From Roseomonas sp. (GTDB taxonomy: Bacteria; Pseudomonadota; Alphaproteobacteria; Acetobacterales; Acetobacteraceae): 47,159 nt of DNA. Positions 33,672 to 41,372 of this stretch are shown piece by piece. The stretch spans positions 1 through 47,159 of the forward strand of contig JADCES010000022.1 in NCBI GenBank assembly GCA_020250005.1, given 5' to 3'. Below the pieces are notes generated by a model, which was not told the origin of the DNA, did no database searches, and worked only from the letters and a program-made list of their open reading frames with translations. Numbering within the stretch: position 1 is the stretch's first letter; each line of letters begins with the position of its first letter. A program made the position numbers and the translations under genes.

Positions 33672-34537
33672 CCGATGCTGAATTTGATGCGGCGATTGCC
33701 GCGCTTGCCCCTTGGGTAGGGCGGACGCGTATTGTGGAAGATGAGATCGGGCTGTCATCCACGCGCCGCATTGCCGGCATGCTGGATATGGACCCGGCTT
33801 CGATCACGCAGGGCATGGCACTGCCGCCGCATTGGTTCAGCATGTTCTTCCCCGATATCGCCAAGCAAAGCGATATCGGTCCGGATGGCCACCCGAATAA
33901 GGGTGTGTTCCTGCCGCCCATTCCGCTGCCGCGCCGCATGGGGGCGGGGCGGCGTGTGACCATCCACGGCAATCTGATTGTCGGTGAACCCGCGATCAAA
34001 AAGGCCGAGGTCGCGGCGATTGTGCCAAAGCATGGCCGCACCGGGCGCATGGCGGTGCTGACTATGCGACACACCATCGAAAGCCGCGGGCAAGTCATTG
34101 CCGTTGAGGAATTTGACGCGATGTATCGCGAAGCGACACCTCCGGGTCAGAAAACCACCGCGACTCCGCCGGTGCCGGCGCCAGAGGGTTCCGCCTGGTC
34201 CGATAAGGTCTTGCTGTCTTCGCCTTTGGTGTTTCGCTATTCCTCGGTCACCTGGAATGCGCATCGCATCCATTACGATGCGGATTATGCGCGGGATGAG
34301 GAAGGCTATCAGGCAACCGTGCAGAATGGCGGCCTGACCATGCAGTTGATTCTGGATGCGGCGTTGAAGCGCGCCAAGGGGCGGCTGGTTGGCTTCACGG
34401 CGCGGCTCGCGCGGCCGCTTTGGGTGGGGGATACTGTCACGCTCTGTGGCGCGGCGCAGGCGGATGGCAAGATGGAATGCTGGGCGGCGGATGAGGATGG
34501 CTATCTCTGCGCCAAGCTGGAAGCGGAATTTGTCTGA
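33668..34537 (+). CDS. Hot-dog fold acyl-CoA (de)hydratase, FAS1-like/mesaconyl-CoA hydratase type
   Basis: A 289-residue double hot-dog protein. The N-terminal half carries the FAS1-like dehydratase region (GMALPPHWFSMFFPD, VFLPPIPLPRRM near residue 80), the C-terminal half the MaoC-like RYSSVTWNAHRIHYD near 195 followed by TVQNGGLTMQ. The usual HGP tripeptide after the HxHYD helix is NGG here. Relatives hydrate mesaconyl- or itaconyl-CoA or 2-enoyl thioesters. The ATG at 33668 overlaps the serine hydrolase stop, and the stop overlaps the next ATG by one base (TGATG). Pairing with a CitE-like lyase suggests citramalyl/methylmalyl-CoA chemistry. Confidence 0.8.
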   Translation: MTDAEFDAAIAALAPWVGRTRIVEDEIGLSSTRRIAGMLDMDPASITQGMALPPHWFSMFFPDIAKQSDIGPDGHPNKGVFLPPIPLPRRMGAGRRVTIHGNLIVGEPAIKKAEVAAIVPKHGRTGRMAVLTMRHTIESRGQVIAVEEFDAMYREATPPGQKTTATPPVPAPEGSAWSDKVLLSSPLVFRYSSVTWNAHRIHYDADYARDEEGYQATVQNGGLTMQLILDAALKRAKGRLVGFTARLARPLWVGDTVTLCGAAQADGKMECWAADEDGYLCAKLEAEFV

Positions 34538-35406
34538 TGCCGGCTTCAAACCCGAATAGCTGGCGGTCGCTGCTGTTCATCCCTGCGGTGGCGGAACGCT
34601 TCGTCGCCAAGGCGCATACGCGCGGTGCGGATGTGATCATTCTTGATTTGGAAGATTCCATCCCGCCGAGTGAGAAAGATGCTGCGCGCGCGGCGCTGCC
34701 GGGGGCCGCCAAGACCATTACCGCGCATGGGCAGGAAATTTGTGTGCGCATCAATCGGCCCTTGGAATTGGCCGTGCCGGATATCGCGGCGGCGATCATG
34801 CCGGAAGTGTCCGCCCTGATGCTGCCCAAGGTGATGGGGCCGGAGCACATCAAGCTTCTGTCGGAAGTGGTGGCAGCGCGCGAGGCGGCGCTTGGTATGC
34901 CAATTGGCCATACGCGCTTTATCGGCGTGGTGGAAACGCCCGATGCGCTACCCGCCTTGCATGCGATTGCCTTGGCTGATCCACGCATGGCAGCGCTTGG
35001 CGTTGGTTCCGAAGACCTTTCCACTGAATTGGAAGCGGTGCCGGGCGCTGATTCGCTTTATGTCTATGGCATGATGGCGGTGGCGGCAGCACGCGCGGCG
35101 CGTATTCTGCCGCTGGGGTCCATTGGCGTTTTTGCGGATTTTTCCGACCTTGATGCCTATCGCACGTCGCTCAGGCGGTCACGCGCACTAGGCTTCGGTT
35201 GCGCGGCCTGCATCCATCCTGCACAGGTGGCGGTGGTGAATGAGGAATATGGGCCGGCGCCGGCTGAGGTTGAGCGCGCGCGCCGGCTGATCGCCGCCTT
35301 TGATGCGGCGCTTGCGGAAGGCAAGGGCGCGGTTGCTTTTGAAGGCGCGATGATTGATCTGCCTGTGGTTGAACGCGCGCGGCGCCTATTGGGGAGGGCT
35401 CGTTGA
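34537..35406 (+). CDS. CitE-like HpcH/HpaI-family acyl-CoA lyase (malyl/citramalyl-CoA lyase type)
   Basis: A 289-residue TIM barrel. LLFIPAVAERFVAKA at the front, IILDLEDSIPPSEKDAAR near residue 31, VRINRPLE near 67, VETPDALPALHAIA near 130 and GVGSEDLSTEL near 152 correspond to the conserved strands with the Mg-binding Glu/Asp. These lyases split malyl-, citramalyl- or related CoA esters into acetyl-CoA or propionyl-CoA plus a keto or aldehyde acid. It is coupled at both ends (TGATG upstream, ATG of the VWA gene inside its stop), next to a hydratase that could supply its substrate. Confidence 0.88.
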   Translation: MPASNPNSWRSLLFIPAVAERFVAKAHTRGADVIILDLEDSIPPSEKDAARAALPGAAKTITAHGQEICVRINRPLELAVPDIAAAIMPEVSALMLPKVMGPEHIKLLSEVVAAREAALGMPIGHTRFIGVVETPDALPALHAIALADPRMAALGVGSEDLSTELEAVPGADSLYVYGMMAVAAARAARILPLGSIGVFADFSDLDAYRTSLRRSRALGFGCAACIHPAQVAVVNEEYGPAPAEVERARRLIAAFDAALAEGKGAVAFEGAMIDLPVVERARRLLGRAR

Positions 35407-36098
35407 TGCTGAAATGGCCACGCCGCGGTGTGCTCCTCACGCCAGCGCTGATCAGCGCTACAGCGCAGGCGCAAGCCGCGCCCGAAGTGGATTTGCTGCT
35501 GGTGCTGGCGATGGATGCCTCCGGGTCCATTGATGGGGATGAGTTTCGCCTGCAACGCGAAGGCATTGCGGAATCCATCACGCATCCGGCAGTGCTGGAT
35601 GCCATCGCCGCCAATCCGCGCCGCGCCATTGCGCTGGCCATGACGGAATGGGGCAGCCCGGGTGGCGCTACCTTGGTGGTGGATTGGCATCGCGTGAGTG
35701 ATGCGGCGTCAGCGCAGGTTTTCGCCAATGCCGTGCTGGCCGCGCCGCGATCACGGCAAAGCTATAACGCGATTGGCGACGCGATCACCCATGCGGCCGG
35801 CTTGATTGCTGCCGCGCCGTATCGCGCCACGGAACGCGTGATTGATGTGGCGGGCGATGGGCCGGATATGCGCTCCATCACCCTCGCGCCCGATGCGCGG
35901 GATGCGGCAGTGGCGCAGGGCATCACCATCAACGGTCTTGCCATTGAAATCGCGCCCGTGACGCGCGGCAATGAACCACTGCATGTGCATTATGAACGCA
36001 ACATCATGGGCGGGCCTGGCGCCTTTGTGATGGTGGCTGAAACGCGGCGCGATTTCGCCCGCGCCATGCGCGCCAAGATGCTGCGGGAAATCGCCTAA
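35406..36098 (+). CDS. DUF1194 (VWA-like) secreted protein
   Basis: A 230-residue protein with a basic N-terminus (KWPRRGVLLTPALISA), a short hydrophobic segment and a signal cleavage site near AQAQAAPE, then a VWA-like domain with MDASGSIDGDEF (MIDAS-like DxSGS) near residue 37 and DVAGDGPD near 140. I recognise it as DUF1194. The ATG at 35406 shares one base with the lyase stop, behind GGGAGGG. The function is unknown; export to the periplasm is inferred. It is odd as a partner for cytosolic CoA enzymes. Confidence 0.82.
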   Translation: MLKWPRRGVLLTPALISATAQAQAAPEVDLLLVLAMDASGSIDGDEFRLQREGIAESITHPAVLDAIAANPRRAIALAMTEWGSPGGATLVVDWHRVSDAASAQVFANAVLAAPRSRQSYNAIGDAITHAAGLIAAAPYRATERVIDVAGDGPDMRSITLAPDARDAAVAQGITINGLAIEIAPVTRGNEPLHVHYERNIMGGPGAFVMVAETRRDFARAMRAKMLREIA

Positions 36099-36104
36099 AT
36101 CCGA

Positions 36105-37592
36105 TTACGGTGCCAAATACCGCGCCCGCAAATGATCCATGAAATCATTCGGGTCCAGCGGCTTGCCGGTGGCCGCGCGCAACAAATCCTGAAAGCCGAG
36201 CAGCGATCCCTTGCCATGCACATGAGCACGCAGCCACCCCAGCAGCGGTGCCATATCACCTTCTGCCAGCGCGGCGTCCAATCCCGGTTCCGCCTTGCGT
36301 GCTGCCTTCATCAATTGCGCCGCCGCCATGGCCCCCAGCGTATAGGATGGGAAATAGCCAAAGGCACCATCATGCCAATGGATATCCTGCAAGCAACCCT
36401 TGGCATCATTGGGTGGGCGAATGCCGAGCAGCTTTTCCAACCCCTCATTCCAGGCCGCCGGCAGATCAGCAACCTGTAGCGCGCCTTCGATCATCGCCTT
36501 TTCCAGGCGAAAGCGCAGAATGACATGGGCAGGATAGGTGATTTCATCGGCATCCACGCGAATAAACCCGCGTGACACGCGGCGCCACAGCCGCGCCAGA
36601 TTCTCGGGTGCGACCACCGCCGCATCGCAGCCGAAACGCGTGCGCAATTCGCTGCCCAGAAAACGCAGGAAGGCATCCGAACGGCAGGCCTGCATTTCAA
36701 CAATCAATGATTGGCTTTCATGCGCCGCCATGCCCGCTGCTTCGCCCACTGGCTGGCGCGCATAGGCCGCCGGCAAGCCGCGTTCATAAAGCGCGTGCCC
36801 GGTTTCATGCAGCACACCCAGCAGCGCCTTGGCGACATCCGCTTCATCATAAAAGGTCGTGATACGCACATCGCTGGGCGTGCCACCGCAAAAGGGATGC
36901 AGGGATTCATCCAGTCGCGCGTGATCATATTCCAAGCCAATGCGTGCGGAGAGTGCCTGGCACAGCGCCTTCTGCGCTGCAACGGGAAAACTACCCGTCA
37001 GTGGCACCGGTGCGCCGCGCCTGGCTTGGATTTCCTCAGCACGCGGCAGCGCTTCAGCCAAAAACGTCTCATAGGTTGCGAAGACAGGTTCCACATCGGC
37101 CGCGGTCACACCGCGCTGATAGCCATCCATCAGCGCATCATAAGGCGCCATGCCAAGCGCCGATGAAAGTGCCGCCGCGGTTTCGCGTTGCAGGGCGACA
37201 ACTTCGGTGAGTGCCGGGCGCACCATGGCGAAATCAGCGCGCGCCTTGGCGTCCCGCCAGATTTTCTCGCAGGCTGAATTGGCGCGTGTGCTTGCTTCCA
37301 CCAGGCTGGTCGGCAAGGCAGTGGCGCGCGCATGGGCGCGGCGCATCAGGGCAAGGTTGGCGCTGTCCCAATCGCCTTCTGCCTCGGCCACCGCAAGTTC
37401 TTCCGCGACCACCGGCGCGGTCAGCATTTCATGCGCAAGCCCGGCGAGGGTTGCCAATTGCTCGCCCCGCGCGGCGCCACCGCCCGGCGGCATCATGGCA
37501 CTCGCATCCCAATGCAGCATGGCGGCGGCTTCATGCAGCGCGGCAATGCGCCCAAAGCGGGATTTCAGGCTGGCATAGGCGGCGTTTGACAT
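36105..37592 (-). CDS. Carboxypeptidase M32 (thermostable carboxypeptidase 1 family)
   Basis: A 495-residue metallopeptidase with the active site VLHETGHALYE (HExxH) near residue 262, the second metal ligand in AHESQSL about 30 residues on, the conserved FCGGTPSDVRITT region near 236, and the tail region DIHWHDGAFGYFPSYTLGA near 405. Length and motif order match M32. It removes C-terminal residues from peptides in the cytosol; no signal peptide is seen. It ends six bases from the convergent DUF1194 stop, and its start faces the DUF1254 gene. Confidence 0.93.
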   Translation of the reverse strand: MSNAAYASLKSRFGRIAALHEAAAMLHWDASAMMPPGGGAARGEQLATLAGLAHEMLTAPVVAEELAVAEAEGDWDSANLALMRRAHARATALPTSLVEASTRANSACEKIWRDAKARADFAMVRPALTEVVALQRETAAALSSALGMAPYDALMDGYQRGVTAADVEPVFATYETFLAEALPRAEEIQARRGAPVPLTGSFPVAAQKALCQALSARIGLEYDHARLDESLHPFCGGTPSDVRITTFYDEADVAKALLGVLHETGHALYERGLPAAYARQPVGEAAGMAAHESQSLIVEMQACRSDAFLRFLGSELRTRFGCDAAVVAPENLARLWRRVSRGFIRVDADEITYPAHVILRFRLEKAMIEGALQVADLPAAWNEGLEKLLGIRPPNDAKGCLQDIHWHDGAFGYFPSYTLGAMAAAQLMKAARKAEPGLDAALAEGDMAPLLGWLRAHVHGKGSLLGFQDLLRAATGKPLDPNDFMDHLRARYLAP

Positions 37593-37712
37593 AGGTCATT
37601 CCTGGGGGCGTGGGTTACCTTTAGCCTTTGAACATAGCGGCCTTGCCGCCCAAGCATAATGCCATGCGGCGGCGATCTTCTGCCAGCCAAGGATCCGAAA
37701 GGTGGAGCACCG

Positions 37713-38729
37713 ATGATCAAAAGCTTTCTGCACCTGCTGCTGTTCTGCCTCACGCTCAGCCTGCCATGGCCGGTGCAGGCCCAAGCGCCGCAGCGTGTCA
37801 CGATAGATAATTTCGCCCGCGCCGAAACGGACCATTATTTCGGCACTTATGTCGCGCAGGGTGCTTTGGGCCGCTTTTTTCACCTGCGCGATGTCACCCC
37901 GCTGGACCAGCAGGGCGTGGTGCGCATGAACCGCGATACGCTTTATTCCTTTGCCATCATCGATCTTGATGCGGGGCCGGTCACCGTGGAATTGCCCGAT
38001 ACGCGCGGGCGCTTCATGTCACTGCTGCTGATTGACCAGGACCATTACAACCCGGCTGTCTTCTATGCGCCCGGCAAGCATCGCTTCACGCGGGCCGAAA
38101 TCGGCACGCGCTATCTGGGCCTTGCCATCCGCACCTTCCTTGACCCGAATGACCCCGCCGATGTGGCGGCGGCGCGTGCGGCGCAGGATGGCTTGCGGAT
38201 TGAACAACCAGGCGGCCCCGGCGTGTGGCAAGCACCGCAATGGGACAAATCCTCTCAGGAAGCGCTGCGCAATGCCTTGAGCGCGCTTGTCCCCTTCGCC
38301 GATTTCAAGAATGGTTTTGGCGCGCGCGGGCAGGTGGACCCGGTGGCGCGGCTTGTCGCCGCCGCCGCCGGCTGGGGTGGCAATCCGGCGCATGCGGCCA
38401 TCTATCTGCCCATCCTGCCCCCGGAACCAGGTCGCAGCTGGCGGATGCGCCTTGCTGATGTGCCGGTGGATGGGTTCTGGTCGGTCACGGTTTATGATGC
38501 GCGCGGCTATATGGTGCCCAATCCGCGCAATGCCGTGTCGCTCAACAACGTCACGGCGAATCGCGGGGCTGATGGTTCAGTGACTGTGCAATTCGGCGGC
38601 TGCGCCGATACCACGCCAAATTGCCTGCCGGTACCAAGCCCCTGGAATGCCGTGCTGCGGCTCTATCGCCCGCGGGCCGAGGTCACGGATGGGCGCTGGA
38701 GGATGCCGGCGCTTGAAGCAATACCCTGA
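37713..38729 (+). CDS. DUF1254/DUF1214 domain secreted protein
   Basis: A 338-residue protein. A signal peptide (IKSFLHLLLFCLTLSLPWP, cut after VQAQA) is followed by the DUF1254 region (NRDTLYSFAIIDLDAGPVTV near residue 70, RGRFMSLLLIDQDHY near 95) and by DUF1214 (VDGFWSVTVYDARGYMVP near 255). Members are periplasmic or secreted proteins with unknown function. The ATG at 37713 is behind GGTGGAG and gives a correct signal peptide; an earlier in-frame ATG at 37659 would add 18 hydrophilic residues. It is convergent with surf1. Confidence 0.85.
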   Translation: MIKSFLHLLLFCLTLSLPWPVQAQAPQRVTIDNFARAETDHYFGTYVAQGALGRFFHLRDVTPLDQQGVVRMNRDTLYSFAIIDLDAGPVTVELPDTRGRFMSLLLIDQDHYNPAVFYAPGKHRFTRAEIGTRYLGLAIRTFLDPNDPADVAAARAAQDGLRIEQPGGPGVWQAPQWDKSSQEALRNALSALVPFADFKNGFGARGQVDPVARLVAAAAGWGGNPAHAAIYLPILPPEPGRSWRMRLADVPVDGFWSVTVYDARGYMVPNPRNAVSLNNVTANRGADGSVTVQFGGCADTTPNCLPVPSPWNAVLRLYRPRAEVTDGRWRMPALEAIP

Positions 38730-38750
38730 AGCCTTTGCGCCGCGCAGGCT

Positions 38751-39422
38751 TCAGGCCTTCTTCCGGTTACGCCAGGCAAAAGCCACGAAAATGCCAATCA
38801 GGGATAACGCCAGCCCGTACCAGGTGATGGCATAGCCAAGGTGATTATTACGCGGTCGCGGCAGGGTCTGAGAGGGCTCTGGCAGGCTGCCCGGCGGGCC
38901 CAGCAGCACCAGCCCATAACGCGCCATGCCCGGCACGCCCAAGGCCGCGCCAATCGCCACCGGATCGAAGTGATAAAAGCGCCGGCCCGCCACATCATCC
39001 TGCGCGGCGAAACGCCCGGCGGGCTCGCCAAAGCGTATATAGCCGGTGATGCGCTGCGGGCCTTCGGGCCGCGGCAGGCCGGCCAGACCATCCAGCGGCA
39101 CCCAGCCACGATCCACCAGAATGGGCGGGCCGCCATCGCGCAGGAAGGGCACGATTAGCCGCGCGCCCATCCGATTGGCACGGATTTCGACACCCAACAG
39201 CGCCTCTCGCCCATGATCAAAGCGCCCGAGTGCTTCCAGCTTCGCATAGGGCGCTGGCGGGTCGCTGAAGGGCGCGGGCGGCGCCGCTTCGGCCGCCGCA
39301 ATACGCGCCAGCAAATCGGTCTTCCAGCTCAGGCGCTGCGCCTGCCAGGTGCCAAGCCCAAGCAGGATGATCAGAACAGGCAGCCCCGCCAAAGCGGGCC
39401 ACAGCATAGGTCGAGAGAACAT
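38751..39422 (-). CDS. surf1: SURF1-family cytochrome oxidase assembly factor
   Basis: A 223-residue membrane protein with two membrane segments at the ends: ~10-28 (LAGLPVLIILLGLGTWQ) and ~195-215 (YAITWYGLALSLIGIFVAF). Between them are WKTDLLARI, the periplasmic GRFDHGRE and VDRGWVPLD near 113, all usual in SURF1. It helps insert heme a into subunit I. The ATG at 39422 overlaps the stop of a collapsed upstream ORF (TGATG). The last gene of the oxidase operon. Confidence 0.92.
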   Translation of the reverse strand: MFSRPMLWPALAGLPVLIILLGLGTWQAQRLSWKTDLLARIAAAEAAPPAPFSDPPAPYAKLEALGRFDHGREALLGVEIRANRMGARLIVPFLRDGGPPILVDRGWVPLDGLAGLPRPEGPQRITGYIRFGEPAGRFAAQDDVAGRRFYHFDPVAIGAALGVPGMARYGLVLLGPPGSLPEPSQTLPRPRNNHLGYAITWYGLALSLIGIFVAFAWRNRKKA

Positions 39423-39586
39423 CACCCACCCAAGTCGTGCCAGGGTAGCGCCATTGCAAGCCAAGCAGCATGCGCGGCGACATCAGCGCCGCATGCTGCA
39501 AGACCCGGGCGGATATCCGATAGACCGGCAAGAAAATGGCCGCCCCCGCATCGCAGGTAGCGGCCAAGCAAGGCTGATGTCAGCAC
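39422..39586 (-). pseudogene. Collapsed DUF983 gene between coxC and surf1
   Basis: On the minus strand a GTG-initiated ORF of 54 codons runs from 39586 and ends in the TGATG shared with surf1. It reads VLTSALLGRYLRCGGG, HFLAGLSDIRPGLAACGAD and then a short unrelated tail. The first part resembles the front of DUF983 proteins (LxGRCPRCGxGxLFxGF ... CxACGxD), with two of four zinc-type cysteines lost. In another frame near the end, LLGLQWRY plus PGTTWVGD resembles the DUF983 C-terminus. The hydrophobic middle is missing. DUF983 is the gene normally found here, so I read it as an internal-deletion remnant that kept coupling to surf1. It fills the 39423-39607 gap. Confidence 0.5.
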
Positions 39587-39607
39587 GCGGGCAATGCCCG
39601 GCGCCGA

Positions 39608-40471
39608 TCAGTGGTGCGCGATTTCGCCCGCGCCCCACCAGTAGATGCAAACAAACAGGAACAGCCAAACCACATCGACGAAGTGCCAATACCAGGCCGC
39701 CGCTTCGAAGCCGAAATGCTTCTCCGGCGTGAAATGGCCTTTCATGGCGCGTATCAGGCAGACAAACAGGAAGGTCGTGCCGACGATCACGTGGAAGCCG
39801 TGAAAGCCCGTTGCGAGGAAGAAGGTCGAGGAATAAATGCCACCATTATAAAACTGGAACGGCGCCAAAGTGTATTCCCAAACCTGCAAGGCCGTGAAGA
39901 TCACGCCCAGAAACACCGTGAGCGCGAGCCCGTTCACCAGCCCCTTCTGATCATTGTTCAGCAAGGAATGATGCGCCCAGGTCACGGTGCAGCCCGACAG
40001 CAGCAGAATCATGGTGTTCAGGAAGGGCAGATCGAAAGGATCGAAAGTAAGCGTGCCCTTGGGCGGCCACATCGCCACCTCGGCGCCCGAAACATGCTCC
40101 GGGAAAAGCGCGAAATGGAAATAGGCCCAGAAGAAGGCCACGAAGAACATGACTTCTGAGGCGATGAACAACGTCATGCCATAGCGAAGCCCGATGCGCA
40201 CGATCGGCGTATGCAGCCCCGGTGTTTGGCTTTCCTTCACCACATCGCGCCACCAGAAGAACATGGTGGCAAGCGTACCGGCCAAGCCGAGCATGAAAAC
40301 GAATTTTGATCCGTAATGCGCCCAGAGAATGATGCCAAGCACCAAGGCCCCGCCCGCGAAAGACCCAACAATGGGCCAGGGTGAGGGGTCCACCAAATGG
40401 TAGGGATGCTTATGCAGCGGCGGCGCTTCACCACCAGCCGTGGTTGCCTGCCCGTGAGATGTGCTTGCCAT
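39608..40471 (-). CDS. coxC: Cytochrome c oxidase subunit III
   Basis: A 287-residue membrane protein with seven predicted segments. HPYHLVDPSPWPIVGS near residue 21 is the conserved front, and MFFVAFFWAYFHFALFP near 103 holds the conserved Glu-equivalent region, GFHGFHVIVGTTFLFVCLIR near 225 and AAWYWHFVDVVWLFLFVCIY near 255 the C-terminal signatures. It belongs to the aa3 oxidase encoded upstream. The 120-base leader (40472-40591) holds only a short hairpin. Its Ala/Gly-rich N-terminus has no signal peptide, as usual. Confidence 0.95.
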   Translation of the reverse strand: MASTSHGQATTAGGEAPPLHKHPYHLVDPSPWPIVGSFAGGALVLGIILWAHYGSKFVFMLGLAGTLATMFFWWRDVVKESQTPGLHTPIVRIGLRYGMTLFIASEVMFFVAFFWAYFHFALFPEHVSGAEVAMWPPKGTLTFDPFDLPFLNTMILLLSGCTVTWAHHSLLNNDQKGLVNGLALTVFLGVIFTALQVWEYTLAPFQFYNGGIYSSTFFLATGFHGFHVIVGTTFLFVCLIRAMKGHFTPEKHFGFEAAAWYWHFVDVVWLFLFVCIYWWGAGEIAHH

Positions 40472-40498
40472 TGTCAGTCCTGGTGCCTTCCTCGGTCA

Positions 40499-40513
40499 CG
40501 GGCTTAGTGCCCG
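40499..40513. other. Short hairpin in the ctaG-coxC gap
   Basis: CGGGC, loop TTAGT, GCCCG: a perfect 5-bp stem about 28 bases upstream of the coxC start on the minus strand. It may be a processing or weak pause element within the oxidase operon. Too short to call more. Confidence 0.25.
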
Positions 40514-40591
40514 AACCGGACGCCCGCATCAATCCTGAAACCGCCCCCGAAATCAAGCCCATGAGGCATGAAAACCGGGTTTATCCGCCAA

Positions 40592-41221
40592 TCAATTCTG
40601 CCTTGTGTTGCCACGCCCAACATGCGGCCCGGCATTGGCCAGGGCGCCTGCCTTTTTCGCATCTTCCATGGTGCGGAAGAAACTATAAGAAAGCGTGATG
40701 GTGGTGATGTCGCGCGTGCTGGGATCCTCGGCAATGCGGGGATCCACCCAGAAGGTGACCGGCATATCCACACGCTCACCAGGTGTTAGGGTTTGTTCAT
40801 CGAAGCAGAAGCAGGCGATCTTGTGGAAATAGCGCCCGACCTTCTCCGGCGTTACATTATAGGTCGAAACCCCCGTCACCGGCGTATCGGCGCGATTCGT
40901 GGCGGAATAGAAGGCAAGGCCTTCTTCACCAAGCCGCAGCGTCACGCTGGTCTGTTCGGGCATGAAGCGCCAGGGCAGCTGTGGATGCGTGGTGGCGTTG
41001 AAGCGGATGGTGATCTGCCGATCGCCAGCCGCGCCGGGCGCCGCCGCGCTGCGTTGCGTGGTGCCGCCAAAGCCTGTCACGCGGCAGAAAAGGTCGTAAA
41101 GCGGCACGGCGGCGAAGGAAAGACCGACCATGAAGGTCACCAAGCCTGCCGCCGCAAGCCCGGTGCGCTTGTTCCGTCTTGCGAGTTCTGCCTTGCGCTG
41201 ATCTTGATCCATGGGGGTCAT
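40592..41221 (-). CDS. ctaG: Cytochrome c oxidase assembly protein CtaG/Cox11
   Basis: A 209-residue protein with one N-terminal membrane segment (~20-40, LAAAGLVTFMVGLSFAAVPLYDLFCRVTG region) and a periplasmic beta-sandwich. The copper site is seen as IACFCFDEQTL near residue 145 (CFCF), followed by VDMPVTFWVDP. Cox11 delivers copper to the CuB site of subunit I. The ATG at 41221 lies behind GAGGAGC. A standard member of alphaproteobacterial aa3 operons. Confidence 0.95.
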   Translation of the reverse strand: MTPMDQDQRKAELARRNKRTGLAAAGLVTFMVGLSFAAVPLYDLFCRVTGFGGTTQRSAAAPGAAGDRQITIRFNATTHPQLPWRFMPEQTSVTLRLGEEGLAFYSATNRADTPVTGVSTYNVTPEKVGRYFHKIACFCFDEQTLTPGERVDMPVTFWVDPRIAEDPSTRDITTITLSYSFFRTMEDAKKAGALANAGPHVGRGNTRQN

Positions 41222-41243
41222 GTGGGAAGCTCCTCGCCGCCGC

Positions 41244-41372
41244 TCAAGCCCGAAGCAACCGTGCAATGCCGATGAAATAGAACAGCACCGAAAGCCCCAC
41301 CAACACCAGCAATAGGGCGATATTGCGCCCGCGCCGGCGCTTTTCGAAAATCGCGCGTTCTTCCGGGGTCAT
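41244..41372 (-). CDS. CoxF-like small membrane protein
   Basis: A 42-residue protein: a charged front MTPEERAIFEKRRRGR followed by one hydrophobic segment (NIALLLVLVGLSVLFYFIG). Its ATG overlaps the ctaB stop as ATGA, and ctaG begins 22 bases later. Small proteins of this size and shape regularly sit between ctaB and ctaG in alphaproteobacteria and are annotated CoxF or hypothetical. An upstream in-frame start at 41447 lies within ctaB and is unlikely. Role unproven. Confidence 0.75.
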   Translation of the reverse strand: MTPEERAIFEKRRRGRNIALLLVLVGLSVLFYFIGIARLLRA

